A stretch of 32,470 nt of DNA from Verrucomicrobiota bacterium (GCA_026397725.1 JAPLUI010000316.1:1-32470); one strand, 5' to 3'. Shown: positions 1 to 7,690, numbered from the stretch's first letter. The notes: a model not told the origin generated them from the sequence alone. Numbers and translations: made by a program.

Positions 1-40
1 AAATTGAAGTTACTGCTCTCATTCCTCCAAGAGTTTGGAC

Positions 41-120
41 TAACCACAGAGAACACAAGGAGCACAGAAAATCTCCATCGTCTCCCTTCTTTTTGTGTTC
101 TCTGTGTTCTTTGTGGTTAA
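41..120. repeat. Imperfect inverted repeat (TAACCACAGAGAACACA type)
   Basis: The left arm (41-70) and right arm (91-120) are imperfect reverse complements built on the words AACCACA, GAACACA and GCACAGA, around a roughly 20-bp loop. No reading frame crosses it. Similar CACAGAGAACACA palindromes occur as dispersed intergenic elements in PVC-group and metagenomic genomes (from memory, not searched). It could equally be one end of a small non-autonomous element. No gene is visible on either side of it between 1 and 263. Confidence 0.6.
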
Positions 121-263
121 AACCAAATGATTATTTCGGGATTTTAGCCGCACCTGAGTGGTCACAAGTTGAAGATTATTGCCAAACCCATGGCTGCACG
201 CCTGCGGGAGGAAAGATCGCCAAGCATGCCACTATCCACTAAGTTCATGGTGGCTTGGATTGC

Positions 264-399
264 CGGAGGGTTGTGCGTTCCGACATCCTCCTGCCTGCCG
301 CAGTTCCGCGTGGTTGTCGCGCACCATCCGCACGCCGCCTCGCACCATATTTTCACCATTTTTCATCGGTCTAACCGATTGGCATGCGGATTGAACGGG
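264..399. repeat. Intergenic repeat copy C, downstream of the ligase fragment
   Basis: It begins with CGGAGGGTTGTGCGTTCCGACATCC and ends with TTGGCATGCGGATTGAACGGG, and both ends recur almost exactly in copy D (814-951). Inside, ATCCGCACGCC (near 330) pairs with GGCATGCGGAT (381-391) with one mismatch, giving a long imperfect hairpin. A small dyad ATCGGT/ACCGAT lies in the loop. Open frames across C and D are not in register with each other, so the conservation is at the DNA level and the element looks non-coding. The core ends about 10 bp beyond the stop codon of the minus-strand ligase fragment. Confidence 0.75.
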
Positions 400-408
400 C
401 CGCATATC

Positions 409-801
409 TCACATGTCCCACGCCTCGCGGAAGCCGATGAATTTCGGGAACCGGGGTGCTTCCTTGGCACCGCTCGGCTGGTGGCTGAACTTCACCACTT
501 TCGGATCGAAGACATGGAAGACGAAATCCGGCTGACCGTCGCGGGCACCGATGGCGCTGGTGGTTTCGTTGAACGTGCCGCCTCGCAACATCAACTCGCC
601 GTCGAGGCCGTCGGGCAGGTTGGCTTCGATCCACTCGCGGGCGAATCTGTTGGAGATCGGTTTGAAAGAGCGGGTCAGCGCCTTGCCGCCGAGCTTGAGA
701 TAGCGAATGCCGTCGAGCTTGGGCGTGGCAAGGACAGGGAATGGCAGCAGGTCGGGGCGCTCGCACTTGGAGGCGAGCATCGGCTTTGATATGGTGTTCA
801 T
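409..801 (-). CDS. Truncated phage-type ATP-dependent DNA ligase (adenylation-domain fragment)
   Basis: This 130-residue protein starts with the KPMLA motif of phage-type ATP-dependent DNA ligases. It then shows motif I, PKLDGIR, with Lys28 as the expected AMP-accepting residue, followed by DGEL (about 68) and a motif III-like FVFHVFD (about 92-98). Intact relatives are over 300 residues; motifs IV and V and the OB-fold domain are missing, so sealing activity is unlikely. The frame is open with no internal stop. Its 3' end lies next to repeat C and its start lies 13 bp from repeat D, so the gene is framed by two copies of one repeat. The leader reads CTAGCAGAACCATG. It is either a decayed remnant or a small derivative kept for another role. 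Confidence 0.75.
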   Translation of the reverse strand: MNTISKPMLASKCERPDLLPFPVLATPKLDGIRYLKLGGKALTRSFKPISNRFAREWIEANLPDGLDGELMLRGGTFNETTSAIGARDGQPDFVFHVFDPKVVKFSHQPSGAKEAPRFPKFIGFREAWDM

Positions 802-813
802 GGTTCTGCTAGT

Positions 814-951
814 CGGAGGGTTGTGCGTTCCGACATCCTGAGCCTCGTCAACGCCGCCTTCGTTTGTCGCGCACCATCCGCACGGCGGGCCGCACCAAAT
901 TTGCGTGCCATTTTCAGGCCGCCAGCGTCATTGGCATGCGGATTGAACGGG
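814..951. repeat. Intergenic repeat copy D, upstream of the ligase fragment
   Basis: The first 26 bases are identical to those of copy C, followed by a diverged section, a shared GTCGCGCACCATCCGCACG block, and the shared end CATTGGCATGCGGATTGAACGGG. Total length (138 bp) is close to that of C (136 bp). ATCCGCA and TGCGGAT form the outer stem. Copies C and D are direct repeats about 550 bp apart that enclose only the ligase fragment. Confidence 0.75.
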
Positions 952-1167
952 CGGGAGACGGCTTGGACGAACTCCTTGACACCGTGCCGGAATAGTTCAG
1001 AATACCCCCCGAAAGGAGCAACCGACCACCTGCTAGACTGTCGTCTACACCAAAATGCCTTTTAACCACTATTCTGCGGGCCACCAATCCAATGTCATCC
1101 TATCTCTGAACTGCGCTTTCGCTTCATTCCAGTGCACTTACCCTCACAATAAATTTCCTATGATCCA
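952..1167. other. Gene-free stretch between repeat D and the FtsK-like gene
   Basis: Together with repeat D, this gives about 366 bp without a convincing gene. On the minus strand one frame runs open from about 1063 through repeat D to the ligase start, but it has no good start codon and is not conserved in repeat C. It contains TCTAGCAG (minus strand, near 1033), the same octamer-like leader found before the ligase fragment and the gene at 4183. The last 60 bases are AT-rich and probably hold the promoter of the plus-strand FtsK-like gene; no clear -35/-10 pair could be assigned. Confidence 0.4.
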
Positions 1168-3534
1168 ATGAGCTTCTACCTTCGAAAAAGTATTCGGGTT
1201 GGCCCGATACGATTCAACCTTTCCAAGTCAGGAATCGGTGTCTCGGGGGGTGTCAAAGGGCTTAGAATTGGAACCGGACCGAAGGGCAACTATATTCATA
1301 TGGGCCGCGGCGGCATTTATTATCGCAAGACACTCGGTGGACGGAGAGGCAGGAGGCCAAATCTCGCAGAATTTCACGATCTCCAGGTTCAGGATACTTC
1401 ATCGGATGAATTGGCATCGCCCTCGGCCCATGATGTCACAATTACGGCGCTTGAGTTGGGTGACGTGTCGCAGATGGCTCATTCGTCGTCCGCCGAACTG
1501 TTGCAAGAAATCAACGACAAAAAGGAAATACCCAGGATCGGGCCGTGGGTCCTTGGCGGAACGGTAGCCTTGGTTGTTTTTGGGCTTGCTGCATCTGTCA
1601 ATGCCCTCTTGCTGTTAATTCTTGCAGCGGGTCTTGCGGTAGGTGTCTACTATGCGTTCCAGCGTGACGCGGTTCGGAAGACAGTTGTCCTGCTGTATAA
1701 CTTTGATCCAGAGCTTGAGCAGGCATACGCAAATCTCCATGCCGCCGCCATGCAACTTGCGGGGTGTGCCGGGCTCTGGTATTTCAAAGCTGCGGAACAA
1801 GTGCGGGATCAGAAATATCAAGCGGGGGCATCACAGCTAATTGACCGAGGTAACATAACGATCACGACAACACCCCCTAGCTTTCTCAGGACCAACATCC
1901 AGATAATCGCGATCGTCTCAGGGAGACTGACCTTGTACTTCCTCCCGGACCGCCTCCTTGTTTCCGATTCGCGGAAAGTGGGTGCGGTTGGTTACGATGA
2001 ACTTGCCCTCGAGGTTACGCAGACAACATTCATCGAGAGATCCGCTCCCCGGGACGCGCGGGTTGTGGACCATACGTGGCAGTACGTGAACAAGACGGGA
2101 GGGCCGGATCGGCGGTTTGCGAACAATCCGCAGCTTCCTGTATGTCTTTATGACCGTCTGCATTTCACAAGTCGATCAGGACTGAACGAAATCATTCAGG
2201 TTTCCCGGTGTGGAGTCGGTGAGTCTCTCTCCCAAGCCATTAAAGGGCTGGCCTCCTGCACCGGTTCACCAAGCTCATCCTTTACCCCCAACATCGAAGA
2301 CTTTTCAGACTACGAACTGCCTAGTTTTGACCTGCTCGATGTCGATGAATTTGCACAATACCCGGAGACGAACCGAGAGGAACTGCTGTTTACCCAGCGG
2401 GTCATCATTGATACCATTATGGCGTTCGGCATCAATGTCAAACCCGGCGACATCACACGCGGCCCGACGTTCACCCGCTATGAGGTCTACCCGAGCGTCG
2501 GCGCTCAGGTGCCCCTGATCGCTCGGCTTGAGGCAGACATTGCGCGGGCCACTTGTGTCGAACGGATCAATATTCTCATGTGCAACTCCGACAAGGATTC
2601 AGTGGGCGTTGAGATCGCAAACTCCCAGAAGATCCTGGTGCCTGTGTACGAACCCCTGCTCGACCCCGAGTTCCGCGCGCCCGAGAATATCATCCCCCTG
2701 GCCCTCGGCAGGGATATATACGGCAATAGCGTCATCTGTGATCTGGTGGCCATGCCACATCTGTTAATCGCAGGCAACAACGGTTCTGGCAAGTCAGTTT
2801 GCATCAATTCTATTATCGCCTCGATCCTTTTTAAGTTTGGACCAGACGAACTGCGCTTCATCATGGTCAATATGATGGAGAGGCAACAAAACATATTTAA
2901 CCGGCTGCCACACATGTTGCTGCCAGTGATAAGCGACCTGGGTAAGGTGTTAGCCATGCTCGATTGGATAATTAACGAGATGGAGGGGCGCCACCGCATC
3001 TTTGCCAAGGAAGGCGTCCACGACTTTGATCATTTTAACAGCCGCCCACGGTCTGAATCGGTGACCGGAACCCGCGACCAGAAAAATCTCAAACGCCAGG
3101 TTTCCGGGGACAATCGATTTCCAGACCGTTTCCCCTACCTAGTGGTGGTCATCGACGAGCTTGCCGATCTAATGCAGTCTGTTCAGGAAGGCCTCGATAA
3201 GCATATCGCCTACATTGCTCAAAATGGGCGTGCAACAGGTGTTCACCTAATCATAGCCACTCACACGCCGCAGGCCGATGTCGTCACTGACATCATCAAT
3301 GCGAGTATTCCGGGTCGGATTGCGTTCCAGCTTGACTCGTCCATTAACTCGCTCACGATCCTCAGGAATCCTGGGGCGGAGAAGCTATTTGGTGAGGGGG
3401 ATATGTACTATCTTCTTCCAGGCAAAACCAAACTCGGACGCGCCCAAGGTGCGTTCATTTCCAGCGCCGAAATCGAACGTATCGTAGAATGCTGTGCAGG
3501 CCAAATAGAGCGCAACCACCGTGTTAATATGTAA
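1168..3534 (+). CDS. DUF4236 - transmembrane - FtsK/SpoIIIE-like ATPase fusion
   Basis: This 788-residue protein has three parts. Residues 3-55 match the DUF4236 signature (FYLRKSIRVGPIRFNLSKSG). Residues about 125-165 form one or two hydrophobic segments. Residues about 400-780 form an FtsK/SpoIIIE motor: an alpha/beta-like part (GPTFTRYEVYP), Walker A AGNNGSGKS with Lys542, and Walker B VVVIDELADLM with Asp663/Glu664. The DPKMLE-type motif after the first core strand is replaced by NMMERQ, and no C-terminal gamma (DNA-reading) domain follows. FtsK motors pump double-stranded DNA through a membrane-linked hexamer; DUF4236 has no known activity. It is the only plus-strand gene in the left half and looks lower in GC than its neighbours, suggesting transfer. 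Repeats D and A flank it. A role in element transfer or anti-phage defence is conjecture. Confidence 0.8.
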   Translation: MSFYLRKSIRVGPIRFNLSKSGIGVSGGVKGLRIGTGPKGNYIHMGRGGIYYRKTLGGRRGRRPNLAEFHDLQVQDTSSDELASPSAHDVTITALELGDVSQMAHSSSAELLQEINDKKEIPRIGPWVLGGTVALVVFGLAASVNALLLLILAAGLAVGVYYAFQRDAVRKTVVLLYNFDPELEQAYANLHAAAMQLAGCAGLWYFKAAEQVRDQKYQAGASQLIDRGNITITTTPPSFLRTNIQIIAIVSGRLTLYFLPDRLLVSDSRKVGAVGYDELALEVTQTTFIERSAPRDARVVDHTWQYVNKTGGPDRRFANNPQLPVCLYDRLHFTSRSGLNEIIQVSRCGVGESLSQAIKGLASCTGSPSSSFTPNIEDFSDYELPSFDLLDVDEFAQYPETNREELLFTQRVIIDTIMAFGINVKPGDITRGPTFTRYEVYPSVGAQVPLIARLEADIARATCVERINILMCNSDKDSVGVEIANSQKILVPVYEPLLDPEFRAPENIIPLALGRDIYGNSVICDLVAMPHLLIAGNNGSGKSVCINSIIASILFKFGPDELRFIMVNMMERQQNIFNRLPHMLLPVISDLGKVLAMLDWIINEMEGRHRIFAKEGVHDFDHFNSRPRSESVTGTRDQKNLKRQVSGDNRFPDRFPYLVVVIDELADLMQSVQEGLDKHIAYIAQNGRATGVHLIIATHTPQADVVTDIINASIPGRIAFQLDSSINSLTILRNPGAEKLFGEGDMYYLLPGKTKLGRAQGAFISSAEIERIVECCAGQIERNHRVNM

Positions 3535-3560
3535 TCAAGCGTGTGGGCTCGTTACCCCCT

Positions 3561-3660
3561 CACAAGGTATGGCAATATTGCCGGCCCTCACATGCGCCAT
3601 CCGCGTTTGATAGGCGCACCGTTAGACCTGACGGCCCGACAATGGCATGCGGATTAAGCG
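3561..3660. repeat. Intergenic repeat copy A
   Basis: It aligns without gaps to copy B (25137-25236); by eye about 75 of 100 positions agree, including ATGGCAATAT, CCGGCCCTC, TAGGCGCACC and TGGCATGCGGATT. The palindrome GGCAATATTGCC lies near its left end. The right end shares the core and the GCGCACC block with copies C and D. It lies between two converging genes: 27 bp after the FtsK-like stop and 9 bp from the stop of the minus-strand gene at 3669. Confidence 0.75.
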
Positions 3661-3668
3661 GCGGCCTT

Positions 3669-3935
3669 TCAATACTCCTCGGGCAGCAACAAGGTTGTGA
3701 TCGACCTATTCCATTCTGTGATGATGTAGAGGCGGTCGCCACCGGGGGTGCGGTAGCAACTCAGCAGGCGGGTGCCGTGAGCGAGCGCGTCCTCGTTCGC
3801 CTGCTTGTCCTCGGCGCAGAGTTCCTCGCCCCAATCGCCGCAGTGATGGCGGCGGAGGTAGGCTGACAGGTCCACGTCCAGCGCGAGCGCACCGGGGGTG
3901 GCGTAGGTTCTTCCCAGCGGGAAGCGGGGTTGCAT
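3669..3935 (-). CDS. Small phage/mobile-element protein ending in LLPEEY
   Basis: This 88-residue protein has the pattern FPLGRTYATPGALAL, HHCGDWGEELCAEDKQAN, LLSCYRT, YIITEWNRSITTLLLPEEY. I recognise it as a widespread small family in prophages and integrative elements, of the GDWG...EDK.AN...LLPEEY type, whose function is unknown to me. The start is fixed by a TGATG overlap with the gene upstream, so the two are probably translationally coupled. The open frame extends further upstream to 4067, but that part overlaps the upstream gene and looks unrelated. The stop lies 9 bp from repeat A. Confidence 0.75.
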   Translation of the reverse strand: MQPRFPLGRTYATPGALALDVDLSAYLRRHHCGDWGEELCAEDKQANEDALAHGTRLLSCYRTPGGDRLYIITEWNRSITTLLLPEEY

Positions 3936-4183
3936 CAGGTGAATGCCACAGTATCGGTGTAACTGTCGTGCACCGCCTTGACCTCCTGCGTGAGGATGCC
4001 CCAGCAATCCTCCGCGCTCACGGTGAGCAGCCGCCGCCAGACATACTGGCCGAATCCGCTGGCCCACAGTTCGAGTGCCCAGTAACCGGCGAGTTTCGCG
4101 TCTCCGCGCCGGACCGCCTTCTGCATCGCGCTGGAAACCGCCGGGAAGGAGTAGCCGCGCTTGGTGTTTAAGTGATAACTCAT
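3935..4183 (-). CDS. Small protein resembling a phage/RarA-C-like clamp-loader-associated family
   Basis: This 82-residue protein starts MSYHLNTKRGYSFPAVSSAM and continues QKAVRRGDAKLAGYWALEL, then WRRLLTVSAEDCWGI. The R-GD---A-YWA-EL---G---WRRL...SEDxG pattern recalls the C-terminal region of RarA/MgsA-type AAA proteins and small phage proteins related to it. Relatives appear to be longer, so this copy may be cut at its C-terminus. Its stop overlaps the next start (TGATG). The leader TCTAGCAGACGATG resembles that of the ligase fragment, which suggests the small genes came from one source. Functional assignment is tentative. Confidence 0.6.
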   Translation of the reverse strand: MSYHLNTKRGYSFPAVSSAMQKAVRRGDAKLAGYWALELWASGFGQYVWRRLLTVSAEDCWGILTQEVKAVHDSYTDTVAFT

Positions 4184-4200
4184 CGTCTGCTAGATTAGCG

Positions 4201-4222
4201 GTTTGGCATACGGCATGAAAGC
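4201..4222. repeat. Partial copy F of the repeat core
   Basis: TTTGGCATACGGCATGAAAGCGG matches the right end of copy A (TGGCATGCGGATTAAGCGG) with a few substitutions and small insertions. It lies about 20 bp downstream of the stop of the minus-strand gene at 4242, the same relative position that the full copies hold to their genes. The left part of the repeat is not recognisable here. Confidence 0.4.
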
Positions 4223-4241
4223 GGTTTTGAACGCCATTTTT

Positions 4242-4544
4242 CTATAGCTTCACCGACTGGCGGCGCGGCACATCCATCGCCGTGCGGTCCTGGCTCTTGT
4301 AGGTCTCAAGGCGGATGTGGCTCTTCCACTTGCGCTTGAGGTGGCGCTTCTCGGCGGCGATGCGCTCCTCGCTGCGGTAGAGGCTGTTGCCGCCGAGATT
4401 CTTGTCGCGCTCCTGGACGAAGCAGAACCGCGCCTCGTTCCAGACCAGCCGGTTGTCCATGAGTTCCTGCAAGGTGGCGTCGATGTCGCACTTGCACTTG
4501 AGCAGTTCGTCCCACTCGGGCACCCCACCTCGCTTGTCGCGCAT
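4242..4544 (-). CDS. Unrecognised small charged protein
   Basis: This 100-residue protein is rich in Lys, Arg and Glu, with the features DELLKCKCDIDATLQELMDN, WNEARFCFVQERDKNLGG and KRHLKRKWKSHIRLE. No signal peptide or membrane segment is visible. The frame is free of stops and reads more like a protein than either competing frame in the same interval. I do not recognise a family. It follows the coupled pair on the same strand, and partial repeat F lies behind its stop, so it fits the same phage-derived cassette zone. Confidence 0.5.
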   Translation of the reverse strand: MRDKRGGVPEWDELLKCKCDIDATLQELMDNRLVWNEARFCFVQERDKNLGGNSLYRSEERIAAEKRHLKRKWKSHIRLETYKSQDRTAMDVPRRQSVKL

Positions 4545-4612
4545 CCTAACCCAGAAGGATAGGTGTTGCCGTTCATTCGGCCGTCACCCAGGTTAGACGT
4601 TTTTTTTGACGA

Positions 4613-6166
4613 TCAGTTATTTTCCTTGAGAATACGCTCCACTTCCGCGATGGCCTCCGGATTCTGATGGGCGGGATGGTGGGAGGGCACGATCTTTTCC
4701 GAAACCGCACCAGCCTGATGGCTGCTCCAGTAGGGCACCACGCCGTCGCTGGAATTTGGCGAATCGCCGCGCCCGCGGTCGCCGGCGATGGTGTGATAGG
4801 GAATTCCGGGGGTGATCGGGACGCTGTTCAGCGCGCGCACGAAGTCATTGCCGGGAGCGAGAGTGTCCACGCTGTCCGGGAAGCGGTCGAGACGCCTGGC
4901 TCCCGCCGCATGTTTCAGGTAGCGGGCCTCGTCGAAGCCGGTGGCGAGCAGCGTGGCCGGCAATTGCACCAGATGGTTGAGCATGCGGGTAAGCCAGTTG
5001 GCGGCGAGCGTGCTGCCGCGATGGGGAGTGGAGATGAAAATGACGCGGCCGATTTCCGGGCGATGGGTGAAGATGGTGGACTCGGTGAGGATGTGCTTGT
5101 GCTCGGGCGTCACGTCCATTTGCTCGGGCGTCACGGTGAACATCTGGTTCCAAATGGTGTTACCGGTGTCGGTGACGAGCAGTCGACTGATGCAACCGCC
5201 CATGCTGTGGCCGATGACGATCATCTTGTTACGCGTCGGGTAGTGGCGCTCCGCCTGGTCAAGCTCATGCCGCAGGACGGCGGCGGAATAGGAATACGGG
5301 TAGCCGCTCGGATAGCTGTAAAACCAGAACTGGTAATGGTCACGGATCTGCGCATCGGCACACAAGTGATTGATGAGAGGAAACCAGGTTTCGGGTGAGG
5401 ACATCAACCCGTGAACGAAAAGCACCACGGTTTTGTTCGGGTCATAGGGGGCGAGCCGCGCAATCCGGGTGGTGGCGGCGAATTTCGCCGGGTGGAGCAG
5501 GCGCGGAAGACCGAGCTTTTCCTGCTCCATCTCCACCAGCATCATCGCCAGCGGCGCGGTGAAATCCGCGGCCAGAGGCATGGTGCGCCGCCCGATCCGC
5601 ACGGTTTCGGATTCAAGCGGATTCTCGAGCGCGAGCACGCAACGGGTCCCTTCAAACCGCGCCACCACGGTGGCCGCGTAGTAGAAATGGGGCGTCGGCG
5701 CATACTCGTGGAGCTGGTCCGCGACCCGCTTGGCTACCACCGGCGCGCCCAGCCCCGGTTTGGTCTCCCGCTGGTCGAAGTACTTGCCGCTGATCTTGAG
5801 TTGATCGGTCGGGATCAGCTCGTAGCGGGCCGGGTCCCACTCCGGCAGCGGGTGGGACTGCCACGCGAGCGTGTGCGAACCCAACTGGATCGGATTGGTC
5901 CACGGTGCCAATTTCGAATCGCGCAGAGCACCACAAATGCGGGCGACGGCGTAGTTATAGTCGTCCCGCGCGACGGTATCGTCGGGTTTGGCGTCGAGTT
6001 TGCCCCAAGCGCGATCCGCCGCCTCGACGTAGCGGTCCAGCATGGCCATTGGCGTGGCGGTGCTGGTTTCGAAGCCCGCGCGATGGGGCTGGAGCTGCTT
6101 GACGGTGGCACGGTGCGCACAGCCAATCAGCCCGAGTGTTAGAATGAGGATGAGCCGGAGTTTCAT
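4613..6166 (-). CDS. Lipoprotein alpha/beta-hydrolase (esterase/lipase)
   Basis: This 517-residue protein starts with a lipoprotein signal ending LGLIG-C (Cys16), so it should be anchored in the outer or inner membrane facing the periplasm. The hydrolase core starts near residue 245 with VVLFVHGLMSSPETW (oxyanion-loop HG), followed by IGHSMGG with nucleophile Ser321. A probable acid is in SSDGVVPYWSS and a probable His in VPSHHPAH near the C-terminus. This layout matches PGAP1/DUF676-like lipases; the substrate cannot be told. The first 240 residues have no family I recognise. Its ATG overlaps the stop of the potassium-channel gene (ATGA), so the two are co-translated. Confidence 0.85.
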   Translation of the reverse strand: MKLRLILILTLGLIGCAHRATVKQLQPHRAGFETSTATPMAMLDRYVEAADRAWGKLDAKPDDTVARDDYNYAVARICGALRDSKLAPWTNPIQLGSHTLAWQSHPLPEWDPARYELIPTDQLKISGKYFDQRETKPGLGAPVVAKRVADQLHEYAPTPHFYYAATVVARFEGTRCVLALENPLESETVRIGRRTMPLAADFTAPLAMMLVEMEQEKLGLPRLLHPAKFAATTRIARLAPYDPNKTVVLFVHGLMSSPETWFPLINHLCADAQIRDHYQFWFYSYPSGYPYSYSAAVLRHELDQAERHYPTRNKMIVIGHSMGGCISRLLVTDTGNTIWNQMFTVTPEQMDVTPEHKHILTESTIFTHRPEIGRVIFISTPHRGSTLAANWLTRMLNHLVQLPATLLATGFDEARYLKHAAGARRLDRFPDSVDTLAPGNDFVRALNSVPITPGIPYHTIAGDRGRGDSPNSSDGVVPYWSSHQAGAVSEKIVPSHHPAHQNPEAIAEVERILKENN

Positions 6167-6882
6167 GTTGTTTGGTCGGATTTCGCCGCTGCCGCCATCG
6201 CGGCGGGTGAATACAAGGATACCAATCGGGAGATCATCACCGCCATATAGAACATGCCGGTGGTCGCCTCCATGGTGGCGAGGGTGCGGGCCACCTTCGA
6301 GACTGGCGTGATGTCGCCGAAGCCGACCGTGCTCAGTGTGGTGAAGCTGAAATAGAAGGCATTGAAGCTGGACATCCCGCGTTCGCCGTCAGGGTCGTTC
6401 ACGAACGAAAAAGCCCCGGGCGAGAGAGTGCCAACCAACATATAGGCGAAGATCCAGAGCAGGCCGATCATAAAATAGATCGAAATCCCGGCACAGAGCA
6501 CCTCGGAATTGACCTGGGAAGCCCTGACAATAAAGCGGAACAGATGAGCAGTAACGAAGCCGATAAACAATAGCCCGAGTCCGAGATGGACCGCAGGCGA
6601 GAGAAAATGAGGAAACAGATAATGGGTCCATTTGGCCAGCAGCGTGGGAGTCAGAATCAACGCCGCGATGAGGAGCACCTGGCGCCTTCCGCCGACAGCA
6701 AGGCCGGCCGAGACAAGCGCCACGGTCAGCAGAATCGCCTCCAGCAAGTTGCCTGCCGGCAGATCCTCGACGAATGGCGTCACCGCAAAAAGCAGGATCA
6801 AAGACGCGAGAAGTTCGATTGCCGAATAGCACAGGAACCCGATCCGTCGGGTGACTTTCTTGAATAAAGGTCTAGGAATCAT
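6163..6882 (-). CDS. Two-pore-helix potassium channel (Ion_trans_2 type)
   Basis: This 239-residue membrane protein has about six hydrophobic segments. The last two flank a pore loop with FYFSFTTLSTVGFGD; TVGFGD (residues 185-190) is the K+ selectivity filter. No RCK or cyclic-nucleotide domain follows, so gating is not evident. The gene overlaps the DUF4239 gene upstream by 11 bp and the esterase downstream by 4 bp. That forms a tight three-gene unit of membrane protein, ion channel and lipoprotein hydrolase, an unusual partnership. Confidence 0.9.
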   Translation of the reverse strand: MIPRPLFKKVTRRIGFLCYSAIELLASLILLFAVTPFVEDLPAGNLLEAILLTVALVSAGLAVGGRRQVLLIAALILTPTLLAKWTHYLFPHFLSPAVHLGLGLLFIGFVTAHLFRFIVRASQVNSEVLCAGISIYFMIGLLWIFAYMLVGTLSPGAFSFVNDPDGERGMSSFNAFYFSFTTLSTVGFGDITPVSKVARTLATMEATTGMFYMAVMISRLVSLYSPAAMAAAAKSDQTT

Positions 6883-7690
6883 GGGGGAGCATCTCCGACT
6901 CGATGATGGACTTCAGATGAACCAGCGGTTGGCTGCTGCTTTGCGAGACCCCGGAGCGCGGGGTGTCCAGATCGTGGATGACGAAAATGATGCCGCTGAC
7001 GAATACGGCAAGCAGCATACTTTGGACGATTCCGCGATGTTGGGACAAACCACCGGAGTAGCCTACCACGCCAGCCGCAGCCACTGCGGTCGCAAACAAC
7101 AGGATCAGGATTTGCTGAGGCACTTGGGTTTCCATCGCGGTGACCCAACGCCGATGGATGGCTAGCGAGTCGCCAAGCGCCGGAATCATTTCCGCCGCAC
7201 CCTTGACCGGACTGTCGCCCTGAACCTTGGCGCGGACAAACTCGCACATCCGGCGGTGAAGGGCCTCAGCCCGTTCAGCGCGGTGTGGAAACTGCGCCGT
7301 GGCATCGGCACTGTTCGCCGTGACCGCCCCCAGATGGGAACCTAGGTAGTCGAGCAACAGGCGTTTGAACTCGGTGCGGCTTGGCTCCGGGAGAAAGTCG
7401 GAGCGGAGGTTGAGCGTGGCCAGGGTGATGGAGTCATCCATCGTCGAGGCGCGACGGGCCTCGTAGCGCTGGTCCGCCATATTGAGCGCGAACCCCAGCA
7501 GGAGGGCGAGCAAGCCCAGCAGCGAAGCCTGCACCGCCACAAAGTGGCCACGGCCGCCTTCATGCGGAGTGCGATAGCGGCGGCCGGCCCGGTAACCCAG
7601 CTCGCCCGCTGCCAGCATGGTAACGAGCACCGCAAGCAGGACGTGCGATGATTCTTGTTCGTGAGTCCAACTGGTGGCGAGGAAGTTCAT
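6872..7690 (-). CDS. DUF4239 / bestrophin-like membrane protein
   Basis: This protein of about 272 residues has an N-terminal membrane helix (VLLAVLVTMLAAGELGYRAGRR), a second one (LLGLLALLLGFALNMADQRYEARR), a soluble middle part and two C-terminal helices. The second helix and the following RYEARR...LATLNLRSDFLPEP stretch are the DUF4239 (bestrophin-like) signature; the activity is unknown. I chose the ATG at 7690; an in-frame GTG at 7720 would add ten residues. Its last codons overlap the channel gene, suggesting a coupled membrane complex. Confidence 0.75.
   Translation of the reverse strand: MNFLATSWTHEQESSHVLLAVLVTMLAAGELGYRAGRRYRTPHEGGRGHFVAVQASLLGLLALLLGFALNMADQRYEARRASTMDDSITLATLNLRSDFLPEPSRTEFKRLLLDYLGSHLGAVTANSADATAQFPHRAERAEALHRRMCEFVRAKVQGDSPVKGAAEMIPALGDSLAIHRRWVTAMETQVPQQILILLFATAVAAAGVVGYSGGLSQHRGIVQSMLLAVFVSGIIFVIHDLDTPRSGVSQSSSQPLVHLKSIIESEMLPHDS

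Noticed and set aside
162..359. Minus-strand 65-codon frame inside repeat C
   Set aside because: The matching region of repeat D is out of register by two bases, so the frame is not conserved and the repeat looks non-coding.
4593..4606. T-run as a plus-strand terminator
   Set aside because: There is no stem before the T-run and no plus-strand gene upstream that would need it.
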